Source: an uncultured Chlorobiaceae bacterium
GTDB taxonomy: Bacteria > Bacteroidota > Chlorobiia > Chlorobiales > Chlorobiaceae
Reading direction: 5' to 3'
Assembly: GCA_903871235.1 (NCBI GenBank)
Contig: CAIQGA010000060.1
Span: 1 to 59,626 of the forward strand
Length of the DNA stretch: 59,626 nucleotides
Shown: one piece after another, positions 26,272 through 35,115 of the stretch
Layout: each line of letters begins with the position of its first letter
How positions within the stretch are numbered: position 1 is the stretch's first letter
Made by a program: the position numbers and the translations under genes
Notes under the pieces: model-generated
Seen by the model: only the letters and a program-made list of their open reading frames with translations
The model's database searches: none
Told to the model about the DNA's origin: nothing

Positions 26272-27540
26272 ATGGATAGCTTTATCAAGAACAACATGAC
26301 AAGCGTTGAACCAGTCATCGAAGCAAGAAATCAGAAACAGCGTACAAACGGACTTTGCAGCTCATGCGGTCTCTGTTCAATTCAGGCTTGGCCGGTTGAG
26401 CAAAGCATCATGAGCTGTGTGTTTAAAAACGGATGGCTGGGGGAGCGAGAGAAAAAGCTCTTCGGGCGGGAACGAAGTCTGGATGATCCGGTAGAGATGC
26501 GCTTTGGCATCACACTTGAGCGCTTTACGGCTCAACTGAAACAACCGGTACCCGGATCGCAGTGGAGCGGCATCATTACCCGCATGGCCATGAGAGCTTG
26601 TGAAGAACAGCTTGTTGAAGGGGTCGTATCGCTGCAGCATACTCCCGGCCATCATTTTTTCTCTCAGCCTGTGCTGGCCTGGAGCCTTGATGAAATCTAT
26701 GCCACAAGAGGCAATAAGCCGGTGCTCTCCCCTGTTTTATCTTCACTTGAGAGCGCATATCGTCTGGGAATGAAAAAAGTCCTGGTCATCGGAGCGGCAT
26801 GTCACCTGCACACACTCCGGGATTTTCAGGAGCGACACGAATACCTGCGAGAGATGGAGATCCTGACCATAGGAATTCCCTGCGTGGACAATGTCGCACG
26901 GTCAAAATGGCCATGGATTCTGGAAAGAATGTCGAAATCACCCGATACCGCCTGCCATATCGAGTTCATGCAGGATTTCCGCATTCACATCCGCCACGTT
27001 GACGGAAGCGTTGAAAAAGTCCCCTTCTTCAGCCTTCCGGAAGAGCTTTCAAATCCAGCGATCTTCCCTCCGGCATGTATGAGCTGCTTTGACTATCTCA
27101 ACAGCCTTGCCGACATTACGGTGGGCTATATCGGAGCAGAACTGCTCCCGAAGCAGAAACGGCAATGGATTCTGGTACGAACGGAAACAGGGCAAAGAGT
27201 GCTGAAGCTGATTGAAGCGGAACTCGAACGGTTTCCGGAATCTGGCAAGTGGGAGTGTCGATCATTTGTCGAGAGCACGACCAAACGCATCATCGAGAGC
27301 ATGAAAGGAGAGAAAAAAGAGTATTCGTCGAAAAGCAGGATTCCGCTCTGGCTCGGCAACCTGCTTGCAGGAGTGCTTGGCATGATCGGGCCGAAGGGGA
27401 TCGGGTTTGCCCACTACTCGGTGGACTTTCACCTGATCCGGCATTACTACTATGTCAAATTCCGCTACCCGGAGCAGCTCGAAAAGCTGGTGCCACGGCA
27501 TGTCCGGAGTATCCTTGCGGAGTACGGGCTTCCACTCTGA
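26272..27540 (+). CDS. bciB: Divinyl chlorophyllide 8-vinyl reductase, BciB type
   Basis: This iron-sulfur flavoprotein belongs to the F420 hydrogenase beta-subunit family. BciB reduces the C8 vinyl group of divinyl (proto)chlorophyllide with ferredoxin in chlorophyll synthesis. The N terminus has CSSCGLC (Cys29, Cys32, Cys35) and Cys49, then [17 protein letters not shown], which matches the cyanobacterial Slr1923 and plant HCAR pattern. Further on are [17 protein letters not shown] and [20 protein letters not shown]. Length 422 residues fits. The homologous plant enzyme HCAR reduces 7-hydroxymethyl chlorophyll, so substrate is not fully settled by family. The gene is convergent with an SDR like chlorophyll b reductase. 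Confidence 0.83.
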   Translation: MDSFIKNNMTSVEPVIEARNQKQRTNGLCSSCGLCSIQAWPVEQSIMSCVFKNGWLGEREKKLFGRERSLDDPVEMRFGITLERFTAQLKQPVPGSQWSGIITRMAMRACEEQLVEGVVSLQHTPGHHFFSQPVLAWSLDEIYATRGNKPVLSPVLSSLESAYRLGMKKVLVIGAACHLHTLRDFQERHEYLREMEILTIGIPCVDNVARSKWPWILERMSKSPDTACHIEFMQDFRIHIRHVDGSVEKVPFFSLPEELSNPAIFPPACMSCFDYLNSLADITVGYIGAELLPKQKRQWILVRTETGQRVLKLIEAELERFPESGKWECRSFVESTTKRIIESMKGEKKEYSSKSRIPLWLGNLLAGVLGMIGPKGIGFAHYSVDFHLIRHYYYVKFRYPEQLEKLVPRHVRSILAEYGLPL

Positions 27541-27553
27541 AAAAAAGAGCGCT

Positions 27554-28354
27554 TCAGGCAAAGAAGTTGCGCTTGCGGAAAGGGGCAAGCAGGATTTTCC
27601 CTATCATCCTTTGCTTGGTCAACCACTTTATCTTGGGCGATTGAGCCGTTGTTGCAACCATTTTTTGGGTAAGGAAGGAAGCAACGGTCCCAACTTCATC
27701 GGCCATGACATTGAAAAACTGCTTTTTTTTCTGACTTTCCGCTGAAGCGTCACTGACCGTACGGCGCAGCATGTCGGTCACTACCATGCCGGGACTGATC
27801 GTGCCAATCTGCACCGATGTGCCGCGTGCTTCTTGGGCAAAAGAGCGGGTAAAGTAGGTGAGCGCACGTTTGGTTGTGCCGTACAGTGTCTGGCCATTGA
27901 GCATAAAACCGTCGCTGCCAAGCCCCTCCATATTAAAAATCTTCCCTCCACCCTGCTCTTTCATTCGCAGGAACGCAATAATGGTGGCGGAGACGACCCC
28001 GTCAATATTGACCCTGAGCACCTGGCTGAGTTCATGATGGTCAACTTCCCAGGTGCTGCACATCTCATGGCCAATACCGGCATTATTGATCCAGATATCA
28101 ACACGCCCGAAATGGCTGACCGCCTCGTCGTAGAGCCGGATACTTGCCTCCCGGCTGCTGATATCGCCTGAAACGGCGGCCACACGCCCGCCATAGCCCT
28201 GAAGCTGCTCTGTAGCTTTGCGGATACTTTCAGAAGAGCGTCCGTTCAGCACCACATTGCACCCTCTCTCAAGAAAGCAACGAGCAAGGCCAAACCCTAT
28301 GCCCCGTGTGCTGCCGGTTATGACAACGGTTGTGTTCATGTTCCTATTGTGCAT
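27554..28354 (-). CDS. Short-chain dehydrogenase resembling chlorophyll b reductase (NOL/NYC1)
   Basis: This is a classical SDR: cofactor loop TGSTRGIG (residues 13-20), NNAG (90-93), and catalytic Tyr158 and Lys162 in LYGTTKRA. The segment GGGKIFNMEGLGSDGFM, with NMEG where most SDRs have a simple Ser loop, and IGTISPGMVVTDML match what I recall of plant NOL/NYC1, which reduce the 7-formyl group of chlorophyll b. It lies 13 bases from bciB in convergent orientation and five bases after the lipocalin gene, so it is co-transcribed with the latter. A pigment substrate is inference; a generic SDR role is possible. Confidence 0.72.
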   Translation of the reverse strand: MHNRNMNTTVVITGSTRGIGFGLARCFLERGCNVVLNGRSSESIRKATEQLQGYGGRVAAVSGDISSREASIRLYDEAVSHFGRVDIWINNAGIGHEMCSTWEVDHHELSQVLRVNIDGVVSATIIAFLRMKEQGGGKIFNMEGLGSDGFMLNGQTLYGTTKRALTYFTRSFAQEARGTSVQIGTISPGMVVTDMLRRTVSDASAESQKKKQFFNVMADEVGTVASFLTQKMVATTAQSPKIKWLTKQRMIGKILLAPFRKRNFFA

Positions 28355-28359
28355 TATTG

Positions 28360-28884
28360 TTAAGGCCTCTTTTTGCCAAGATAGCGCAGCTTTGCTGTAT
28401 CAAAACCGAGTGTTGCCGCCTTGGCCACAAGCGCACTGAGTTGCTCCGGTGCCATGACAGGATCTTTCGACAAAATCCAGAAATAGGATTTGTCGCGACC
28501 GCAAACCATTGCCCAGCGGTAGCCCGCCTTGTCGAGATCAATCACATTGTAGCTTGCATAAAACGGGCCAAAAAAGGAGACCTTGAGGGCACCCTGGGTG
28601 GTGTTTTTATCATCAACAAAAACGCCGCGTCCCTGAATGGTTTTCCACTCCTGTTTTGTCAAGTCATACCCCTTGTTCACCACCTTGACGCTGCCATCCG
28701 GGGCAAGCGAATAGGTCGCCGATACCGGATCAAGCTCCTTTTCAAAACGATTATCAAGGCGGGCAATTTCATGCCAGGTACCGAGATAACGATTGAGAGA
28801 AAAATCATCAACAACCGTGATTCCCTGCGGAACACCGGTACATCCTGCAAGCAGGAGAAAACAGAGCAATAAAAGTTTTTTCAT
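28360..28884 (-). CDS. blc: Outer membrane lipoprotein of the lipocalin family (Blc-like)
   Basis: The precursor starts MKKLLLLCFLLLAGC, a lipoprotein signal with lipobox LLAG-C and predicted lipidated Cys15. The lipocalin signature LNRYLGTWHEIARLDNRFEK follows directly. Later segments YNVIDLDKAGYRWAMVCGRD and SYFWILSKDP are typical of bacterial lipocalins, which bind lipids or other hydrophobic ligands in the outer membrane. Length 174 residues is usual. The gene precedes the NOL-like SDR with a five-base gap. A link to handling tetrapyrrole or lipid ligands is possible but unsupported. Confidence 0.9.
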   Translation of the reverse strand: MKKLLLLCFLLLAGCTGVPQGITVVDDFSLNRYLGTWHEIARLDNRFEKELDPVSATYSLAPDGSVKVVNKGYDLTKQEWKTIQGRGVFVDDKNTTQGALKVSFFGPFYASYNVIDLDKAGYRWAMVCGRDKSYFWILSKDPVMAPEQLSALVAKAATLGFDTAKLRYLGKKRP

Positions 28885-29063
28885 CAGTAAACTCTGGTTA
28901 ATCGTGATTTGAAATTACAACACCGCATATACTCTAATATCAAAAATAATTTGAATACTCTTGAACAAAAGCGGACATCCAGAAAACATTCGCAGGTCAA
29001 CAAATGCGATAATTCCGTATACTCCCCTTTTTATAAAACCAACCAAAACAGGAGACCCACATC

Positions 29064-29246
29064 ATGGCAATGAGTGTAGAGATCAAGAACAACAAGCTTT
29101 TTATCGAAATCGACCTTGAAACACCGACCCCTTCAGCATCAGGGAAGACCCTTGTTGTTGCAAGCACCCACGGCAACACCACCACCACCGCAGAGGTGAA
29201 TGGCAAGCCAATCATCATCGGCCTGAACGCTTACATCAAGCCTTAA
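29064..29246 (+). CDS. Conserved small protein, 60 residues, function unknown
   Basis: The protein begins MAMSVEIKNNKLFIEIDLET and continues with SASGKTLVVASTHGN and an ending of GKPIIIGLNAYIKP. It is nearly all beta-strand by pattern, with a Thr-rich middle (NTTTTAEV). AGGAG lies about 13 bases before the ATG at 29064; a second ATG two codons later is possible. It stands alone, with its own hairpin terminator 38 bases downstream, so it is probably a monocistronic gene. I recall similar short proteins in other green sulfur bacteria, but no function. No signal peptide or membrane segment. Confidence 0.75.
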   Translation: MAMSVEIKNNKLFIEIDLETPTPSASGKTLVVASTHGNTTTTAEVNGKPIIIGLNAYIKP

Positions 29247-29283
29247 GATATAATCCGCCTGTCTGACAAAAAACGGCAAACAA

Positions 29284-29315
29284 CAGGCAGGGCGATCATG
29301 ATGAAGCCCTGCCTG
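29284..29315. terminator. Hairpin between convergent genes
   Basis: CAGGCAGGGC at 29284-29293 and GCCCTGCCTG at 29306-29315 form a perfect 10-bp stem around a 12-base loop. It lies between the 60-aa gene and the convergent cation exporter, so it can end transcripts from both sides. There is no long T-run. Confidence 0.6.
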
Positions 29316-29337
29316 CCAGACGGGGAGTGATGACGGG

Positions 29338-30312
29338 CTATTCCGAGAGAACGTTCCGGCACGCTTCGCCGGGATATTCAATTTCGACGGTTGAGTGATA
29401 GAGTCCGTATCGCTCAACCAACGCTCTGATGCGCTCCTTGAGTTGCATGTAGGCTTCGGCGTCGAGGTGGGTATCAACTTCGAGGTGGGCGGTAAAAACG
29501 GTATGAACGCCATCGAGTGACCATACATGGGCGTGGTGAACGGCGTGAATACGCTCCATCGCCTCAATCTCCCTTGTTATGAGGGCGATATCAAGCTCAG
29601 CAGGTACTGCCTGCAAAAAGACCGGCAGCATTGCTTTCAGATTTTTGACTACACCGGAAAGAATGTAGAGGGTGATGATGACGGCAAGAAGCGGATCGAG
29701 CACCGGAATATCCCAGAAGTAGAGCACAATGGCAACAACCAGCACAGCAACCCATCCAAGCACATCTTCGAGCAGGTGCAGGGCAACAACTTTGGCATTC
29801 AAGCCGCTCTCTTTGGAGAGTTTGGCCATGGCAATGCCGTTGACCAGCACACCGACGATGGCGAGAAGAATCATCCCTCCTGCATCGGGTTTTTGCGGGT
29901 CAAGAATACGGGGTATGGCGTGGGCGAGCACAAAGAGCGAGCTGGTGAGCAACACCACCGTGCTGATCAGCGCTCCGAGAAGCGAGAATCGTTTATAGCC
30001 ATAAGAGTAACGGGCACTGCTCTTTTCGCCGGAGATGCTCTCGAAGTACCATGCCTGGGCAAGGGCAAAGCAGTCGCCAAGGTCGTGGACAGCATCGGCC
30101 AAAATTGCGGTACTGCCGGTTAACATTCCCCCGACAGCTTCTACAAGGGTAAAGCCCAGATTAAGGAAAAACGCAACCTTGATGTTTCCTGATGTATGGT
30201 GGTGATGGTGATGATGCGGGGCCGCTTCGTGGCCATGCTCACACTTTTCTGACGTTTTATTCATAGTAAGTTCATGGTTATCTTTTAGCTTGGTCTCTCC
30301 GCAATGATTCAA
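29338..30312 (-). CDS. Cation diffusion facilitator (zinc/cadmium/cobalt exporter)
   Basis: This is a proton-coupled exporter of divalent metals in the inner membrane. The N-terminal cytoplasmic segment is His-rich (a run of seven histidines around residues 33-39), common in zinc-transporting members. Transmembrane site residues are visible in ILADAVHDLGDC (second helix) and HLLEDVLGW (fifth helix). The C-terminal cytoplasmic domain carries HAVHHAHVWSLDG and LKERIRALVERYG. Length 324 residues is usual. The start overlaps the purU stop in ATGA; an internal ATG 16 codons later is an alternative. Specific metal unknown. Confidence 0.9.
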   Translation of the reverse strand: MNHCGETKLKDNHELTMNKTSEKCEHGHEAAPHHHHHHHTSGNIKVAFFLNLGFTLVEAVGGMLTGSTAILADAVHDLGDCFALAQAWYFESISGEKSSARYSYGYKRFSLLGALISTVVLLTSSLFVLAHAIPRILDPQKPDAGGMILLAIVGVLVNGIAMAKLSKESGLNAKVVALHLLEDVLGWVAVLVVAIVLYFWDIPVLDPLLAVIITLYILSGVVKNLKAMLPVFLQAVPAELDIALITREIEAMERIHAVHHAHVWSLDGVHTVFTAHLEVDTHLDAEAYMQLKERIRALVERYGLYHSTVEIEYPGEACRNVLSE

Positions 30313-31172
30313 TCGAAGACGACAGTTTTTTTCCCATTGACAAGAATACGATGCTCCGAGTGCAGACGAAGGGCATGAGCAAGCACCAGCCGCTCAAGGT
30401 CACGCCCTTTGCGGACAAGATCATCAAGCGTATCCTTGTGGCTTACCCGCACGATATCCTGCTCAATAATCGGTCCCTGGTCAAGTTCTTCGGTGACGTA
30501 GTGGCTGGTGGCGCCGATAATTTTGACCCCCCGTTCATAAGCCTGCCGATAGGGGCTGCTCCCGACAAAGGCGGGCAGAAAAGAGTGATGAATATTGATG
30601 ATCTGGCCCGGATAGCGGTCAACAAACTGCGGAGAAAGCACCTGCATATAGCGGGCAAGTACAATGGTATCAATCGAGTGTTTCTCAAGAAGATCGATCT
30701 CCCGCAGCTCAATCTCCATCTTGTTTTCACGGATGACGGGGAAATGATGAAAGGGGATGCCATGGTGCTCGGCAAGCGGACCAAGATCCGGATGGTTGGC
30801 CACAATCAGCGCAATGTCGATGGCGAACTCTCCGATACTGTTTCGCCAGAGAATTTCCTGGAGGCAATGATCGTAACGGGAGACAAAAATTGCCACGCGG
30901 GTTTTGCGACCGGTAAAACGGATTTTCCATGATGCGTTAAACTCTTTTGCCAAAGGAGCGAAAGCCTCAACAAGCTCAGAAACAGGAATTGAGAAGTTCT
31001 CGGTGCTCCATGAGACCCTTATAAAAAAGGTCTTTTCAACAGCATCCACATGCTCGTCAAGATCCAGAATATTGCCGCCCCGCTCATAAATAAAGTGTGA
31101 AATACGTGAAACCAGACCGGGACGATCAGTACAGGAGAGCAGAAGAATAGCTACCGGATGGGATGAAGTCAT
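30309..31172 (-). CDS. purU: Formyltetrahydrofolate deformylase
   Basis: The enzyme hydrolyses 10-formyltetrahydrofolate to formate and tetrahydrofolate. The start at 31172 gives 287 residues, the normal length, beginning MTSSHPVAILLLSCTDRPGL with an N-terminal ACT domain. The longer open frame to 31271 adds only non-domain residues. The catalytic domain shows INIHHSFLPAFVG and HYVTEELDQGPIIEQD, which contain the conserved His and Asp of formyl transfer enzymes. It is followed by the cation exporter with a four-base overlap and is divergent from the glycosyltransferase cluster. Confidence 0.92.
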   Translation of the reverse strand: MTSSHPVAILLLSCTDRPGLVSRISHFIYERGGNILDLDEHVDAVEKTFFIRVSWSTENFSIPVSELVEAFAPLAKEFNASWKIRFTGRKTRVAIFVSRYDHCLQEILWRNSIGEFAIDIALIVANHPDLGPLAEHHGIPFHHFPVIRENKMEIELREIDLLEKHSIDTIVLARYMQVLSPQFVDRYPGQIINIHHSFLPAFVGSSPYRQAYERGVKIIGATSHYVTEELDQGPIIEQDIVRVSHKDTLDDLVRKGRDLERLVLAHALRLHSEHRILVNGKKTVVFD

Positions 31173-31297
31173 TATCTTTTTTTTAATTACACAGGAGTTG
31201 TCATTTGAAAAACAAGAAGTTGCAAAGGTGAAAAAATTTAATGATTTTTTCGCCAAGTCAGAGGTCAACACAACCCCATGAGAGCATTGCAGAAACT

Positions 31298-32962
31298 ATG
31301 AAAGTTTTATTGAAAAAAGTACCGGTTTTCTGGATTGTTCTCAGCCTCACCGCGCTGCTCTATCTCATCAACTTCAGTGTCAACGATATCTGGACAGAAA
31401 ATGAGAGCTTTTATGCCGAATCGGTCAGAGAGATGGCTGAACGGGGAAATTATCTTGAAATCAACTACAATTACCAGCCCCGCTTTAAAAAACCTCCGCT
31501 GACCTATTGGCTGATTGCCGCTTCAACCAGGGTACTGGGGATGAATGAGTTTGCCATAAGGCTTCCGATTGTGCTTCTTGCCTTTGGTACTGCGCTGCTT
31601 GTCTGGGCAATGGCGCGTATGCTCTACGGAGAGAAAACGGCCCTGCTTGCCTTTGCCATGCAGGCCATCAGCATACAGTTCATTGCCGGAAAACAGTACG
31701 CCTCTCCGGAAATCCCGCTTGCCTTTTTCTTTACCCTGACCCTCTATTTTTTTCTGAAGGGGCATCTTTCGGCCAAGAGCGGCTATTACCAGTTGGCGGC
31801 GCTTGCTCTCGGCTTGACCGTTCTAACCAAAGGATACCCCTATATCATTGTGATCGGCGGAATCATCATACTCTACCTCCTGATTGAATCGAGCTTTCGG
31901 TGGCCTATCTTCATCAATAAGCTGAAGGAGCTGAAACCGCTCTCCTTCATGGCCATTGTCGCCGTTGTCGGATTGAGCTGGATTGGCTTGATGTACATGC
32001 AATATGGCAACGATTTTCTCACTGTGCTCAATCAGGAGACGATGGAACGCGCCCTGACAAGAGAGTCAAACGGGTTGAGAGAGCTCTTTTTTTATCCGGA
32101 AGTGATTTTGTGGAGCTTTTTTCCCTACTCGCCTCTCTTTGTTTTTGCCTGCTTTCACTACCTCTTTACCATCCGCCAAAGAGAGGATATTGCCTTCGCT
32201 TTCTCATGGTTTCTGGTCATGCTTGTTATTTTCACCGCAGCAAAAGGCAAAATACCAACCTATTTCATTCAGGCTCATCCGGCACTGGCGCTTATTTCGG
32301 CCCATTTCATCACCCGTTACACTCCGAAAGGAAAAGTATCAACCACGCTCTGGAAAGCACTTTTTCTTTTGCCTGCCGCTGCAGGACTTATCCTCAGCAC
32401 GGCGATTATCGTCATCTTCAAGCTTCATCTGTTCTACCACATCATCACAGCCACTGCGTTGCTGCTGATTGTTAGCCCATATTTTCCACAAAAAAAGAAA
32501 GAGCCAACAGGATGCTGGAGAGCTGATCTCCGTTACCTCCAGCCCTTTATCGGCACCTTCAGCGCCCTCCTCATTTTCAGTATGGCGGTTCTTCCGGATC
32601 TTGAGGAGCACCGTCCGATTGATCGCATTGGCCGCGTCATAAACCAGGAGTTGCACATCCCCAGGAGCATTCCTCTCTACCTTGAAAATGAGCTGATCTT
32701 TAATCTCCCTTTTTATGCTGATCGAAGAGTGATTGCTGGTGCAGTCCCGGAAGAAGTCATTCAACAGAAAGCACCCGTTCTTGCACTGGTGACGTCAAAA
32801 CATGTTCCAGCTTCTACCAACTCATCGGTCATTTGGAAAGGGGCTATTTATAGAAGAAGAACCAGCGAATCGCGCCTTCTGCTCTTTATTGAAAGCCATC
32901 TCAAGGCAAAAGAGGGCGACATGAGCGGATTTACCGATTACAGCCTGATTTACAAAAAATAG
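31298..32962 (+). CDS. ArnT-like glycosyltransferase family 39 membrane protein (1)
   Basis: The protein of about 554 residues belongs to the GT39/PMT/ArnT superfamily, which transfers a sugar from a polyprenyl phosphate to lipid A or protein in the periplasm. It begins with a membrane helix, and the first loop carries the acidic ENESFYAESVREMAERG motif, then YQPRFKKPPLTYWL. About a dozen membrane segments follow, and the C-terminal third is a soluble periplasmic domain. The ATG at 31298 (MKVLLKKVPVFW) is preferred over one at 31241. It opens a run of five same-strand genes with very short gaps. Confidence 0.85.
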   Translation: MKVLLKKVPVFWIVLSLTALLYLINFSVNDIWTENESFYAESVREMAERGNYLEINYNYQPRFKKPPLTYWLIAASTRVLGMNEFAIRLPIVLLAFGTALLVWAMARMLYGEKTALLAFAMQAISIQFIAGKQYASPEIPLAFFFTLTLYFFLKGHLSAKSGYYQLAALALGLTVLTKGYPYIIVIGGIIILYLLIESSFRWPIFINKLKELKPLSFMAIVAVVGLSWIGLMYMQYGNDFLTVLNQETMERALTRESNGLRELFFYPEVILWSFFPYSPLFVFACFHYLFTIRQREDIAFAFSWFLVMLVIFTAAKGKIPTYFIQAHPALALISAHFITRYTPKGKVSTTLWKALFLLPAAAGLILSTAIIVIFKLHLFYHIITATALLLIVSPYFPQKKKEPTGCWRADLRYLQPFIGTFSALLIFSMAVLPDLEEHRPIDRIGRVINQELHIPRSIPLYLENELIFNLPFYADRRVIAGAVPEEVIQQKAPVLALVTSKHVPASTNSSVIWKGAIYRRRTSESRLLLFIESHLKAKEGDMSGFTDYSLIYKK

Positions 32963-32966
32963 TGCA

Positions 32967-33593
32967 ATGATGAACACAACCCTTCAATGGAGTGTCGCTT
33001 CGGCAACCGTGATCCTGCTCTGCATCTTCAGTTATCTTTTTGCCGACATACAAACTGCGTTGTGGTTTCATGCGCTTGAGAACACCTTATTGTATAAAGT
33101 GTTCGAAAAAATAACGCTCTTTGGTGACTCACTCGGCTACCTGATCGGAGGAACACTGCTCTTTGTCGTTTTTCGCAAAAGAAACCAGTTATGGGCCTCT
33201 TCGGGCCTCTTCCTCTTTTCTACCGTTGCGCTTTCGGGATTAAGTGCCGACCTTGTCAAATATATCGCTGGAAGGGCAAGGCCGAGGCTCTATTTCAGTG
33301 AGCATCTCTACGGATTTGACTTTTTCCACTGGCAGTACGCATGGACCTCTTTTCCATCCGGCCATTCGGCAACAGCGTTCAGTGTAGCAATGCTCTTTGC
33401 TCTCCTTTACCCTCGATGGCGATTTGCCGCTCTTTTTGGCGGGATACTGATCGCGTTCAGTCGTCTTGTTCTTGCGCAGCACTATATCAGCGATGTGATT
33501 GCCGGCTCTTTTCTGGGCATTGTTTCCACCATACTGCTCTATAACCTTTATTTTAAATCGAAACTTGACACCCCTGAACACAACAACATCTGA
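32967..33593 (+). CDS. PAP2 family lipid phosphatase
   Basis: This is a membrane phosphatase of 208 residues in the PAP2 superfamily. The three catalytic motifs are present: KYIAGRARPR, PSGHSAT, and SRLVLAQHYISD, with the conserved His and Asp. Five or six membrane segments are predicted. Substrates in the family include undecaprenyl pyrophosphate and the lipid A phosphate groups. The setting between two ArnT-like transferases makes recycling of a polyprenyl carrier or lipid A dephosphorylation the likely role. It starts four bases after the previous stop, and the next gene begins inside its last 29 bases. Confidence 0.88.
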   Translation: MMNTTLQWSVASATVILLCIFSYLFADIQTALWFHALENTLLYKVFEKITLFGDSLGYLIGGTLLFVVFRKRNQLWASSGLFLFSTVALSGLSADLVKYIAGRARPRLYFSEHLYGFDFFHWQYAWTSFPSGHSATAFSVAMLFALLYPRWRFAALFGGILIAFSRLVLAQHYISDVIAGSFLGIVSTILLYNLYFKSKLDTPEHNNI

Positions 33594-35115
33594 AACTCGC
33601 TGGTTTTTGGCGGCACTGGCGCTCCTCATCCTTGTCAGTTTTTTCCTCGGTCTTGGCTCTGCCCCCCTTTTTGATGTCGATGAAGGGGCATTCAGTGAGG
33701 CAACGCGGGAGATGATGGTCAGCAAAAACTATCTGACCACCTGGCTGAACGGTGTGCCCCGTTTTGACAAGCCAATCTTGATTTACTGGCTGCAACTCGC
33801 CTCTGTCAAGCTTTTCGGACTCAATGAGTTTGCCTTCCGCTTTCCCTCGGCCCTGGGCGGCAGCGTTTGGGCAACGTCGATTTTTCTTTTTATGCGCCGC
33901 GAAATTGGCAACCGTCAGGCTTTTTTTGCGGCGGCCATGATGGTGCTCTCGCTGCAGGTGATGGTGATTGCAAAGGCAGCCATAGCCGATGGAGTACTCA
34001 ACAGCTTCCTTGCCATCACCATGCTGAGCCTGCTCCACCATTACAAAACAGAATCGAAAAAGGCGCTTTATCTCGCTTTTGCTGCCGCCGGATTCGGGAT
34101 GCTCACGAAAGGGCCAATCGCCGTCATCATTCCCTTTGCCGTCACCTTTCTCTTTTCACTGCAAGAGAGATCGTTGAAACGATGGCTCGGCATGCTCTTC
34201 AATCCAGCCGGAATTGTGCTTTTTCTGGCCATTGCCCTTCCCTGGTACCTGCTTGAATACCATGATCAGGGAATGGCCTTTATTGAGGGTTTTTTTTTCA
34301 AACACAATATCAACCGTTTCAACTCATCCCTTGAAGGGCACTCCGGCTCTCTCTTCTATTACATTCCGGTCATCATCCTTGGCCTTATGCCCTTTACCGG
34401 CCTCTTTTTTACCCTGCTGTTCAACCTCAAAAGCCTGCTTTCTGACAGGGTGAACCGCTTTCTTTTGATCTGGGCCAGCTTTGTTTTTCTCTTTTTCTCC
34501 CTCTCCGGCACAAAACTGCCGCACTATATGATCTACGGCTATACACCACTCTTTATCCTTATGGCAAGGGCGCTGCCCTTAAACCTTCATCCCCGGCGAC
34601 TGGCCCTCTGGCCGCTACTTCTGCTTGCCACTCTCGCCTGCCTTCCGTTGCTCCTGCCCGTGGCGCTGCTCAAGATTGATGACGGCTATATTAAGGCAAT
34701 CATTGAGGGAGCTATGGAGCATACGGGGCAGGGCTATCTTCTGGTCATCGGTGCCACCATCGCTGAGCTCTCTCTTATCGCCTTGCTCCCCCGCATCTCT
34801 GCCGAATGGAGAGTGATTGCAACAGGGATCATCTTTTCGCTGCTGATAAACCTTTTCCTTATGCCTCTTGCGGGGGAACTGATGCAGGAACCGGTTAAGG
34901 AAGCGGCTCTCATGGCAAAAAAGAGAGGATATAAAATCGTGATGTGGAAAACCTGGAACCCCTCTTTTTTAGTATATTCGGAATCTTTTGTTGAAAAGCG
35001 TACACCGGGACCGGGCGAGATTGTTCTGACAACCGTCAAGGGACTTGAAGCGCTTGATAATCCAGCCGTACTCTATCGCAAACACGGCATTGTACTGGCA
35101 AAACTGAGACCATGA
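33565..35115 (+). CDS. ArnT-like glycosyltransferase family 39 membrane protein (2)
   Basis: A second GT39 protein, about 516 residues from a TTG start at 33565; an earlier TTG at 33499 would overlap the phosphatase gene by 95 bases and adds no domain. The catalytic loop is LFDVDEGAFSEATREMM, then GVPRFDKPILIYWLQL, closely similar in layout to the first copy. About twelve membrane segments are followed by a short soluble tail. Two GT39 genes in one operon may add two different sugars, or act on two acceptors. The stop overlaps the GT2 start in ATGA. Confidence 0.85.
   Translation: MTPLNTTTSETRWFLAALALLILVSFFLGLGSAPLFDVDEGAFSEATREMMVSKNYLTTWLNGVPRFDKPILIYWLQLASVKLFGLNEFAFRFPSALGGSVWATSIFLFMRREIGNRQAFFAAAMMVLSLQVMVIAKAAIADGVLNSFLAITMLSLLHHYKTESKKALYLAFAAAGFGMLTKGPIAVIIPFAVTFLFSLQERSLKRWLGMLFNPAGIVLFLAIALPWYLLEYHDQGMAFIEGFFFKHNINRFNSSLEGHSGSLFYYIPVIILGLMPFTGLFFTLLFNLKSLLSDRVNRFLLIWASFVFLFFSLSGTKLPHYMIYGYTPLFILMARALPLNLHPRRLALWPLLLLATLACLPLLLPVALLKIDDGYIKAIIEGAMEHTGQGYLLVIGATIAELSLIALLPRISAEWRVIATGIIFSLLINLFLMPLAGELMQEPVKEAALMAKKRGYKIVMWKTWNPSFLVYSESFVEKRTPGPGEIVLTTVKGLEALDNPAVLYRKHGIVLAKLRP

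Noticed and set aside
30194..30217. Repetitive CAT/GTG-type triplets that look like a short tandem repeat
   Set aside because: They encode the His-rich metal-binding N terminus of the cation exporter, a usual feature of the family.
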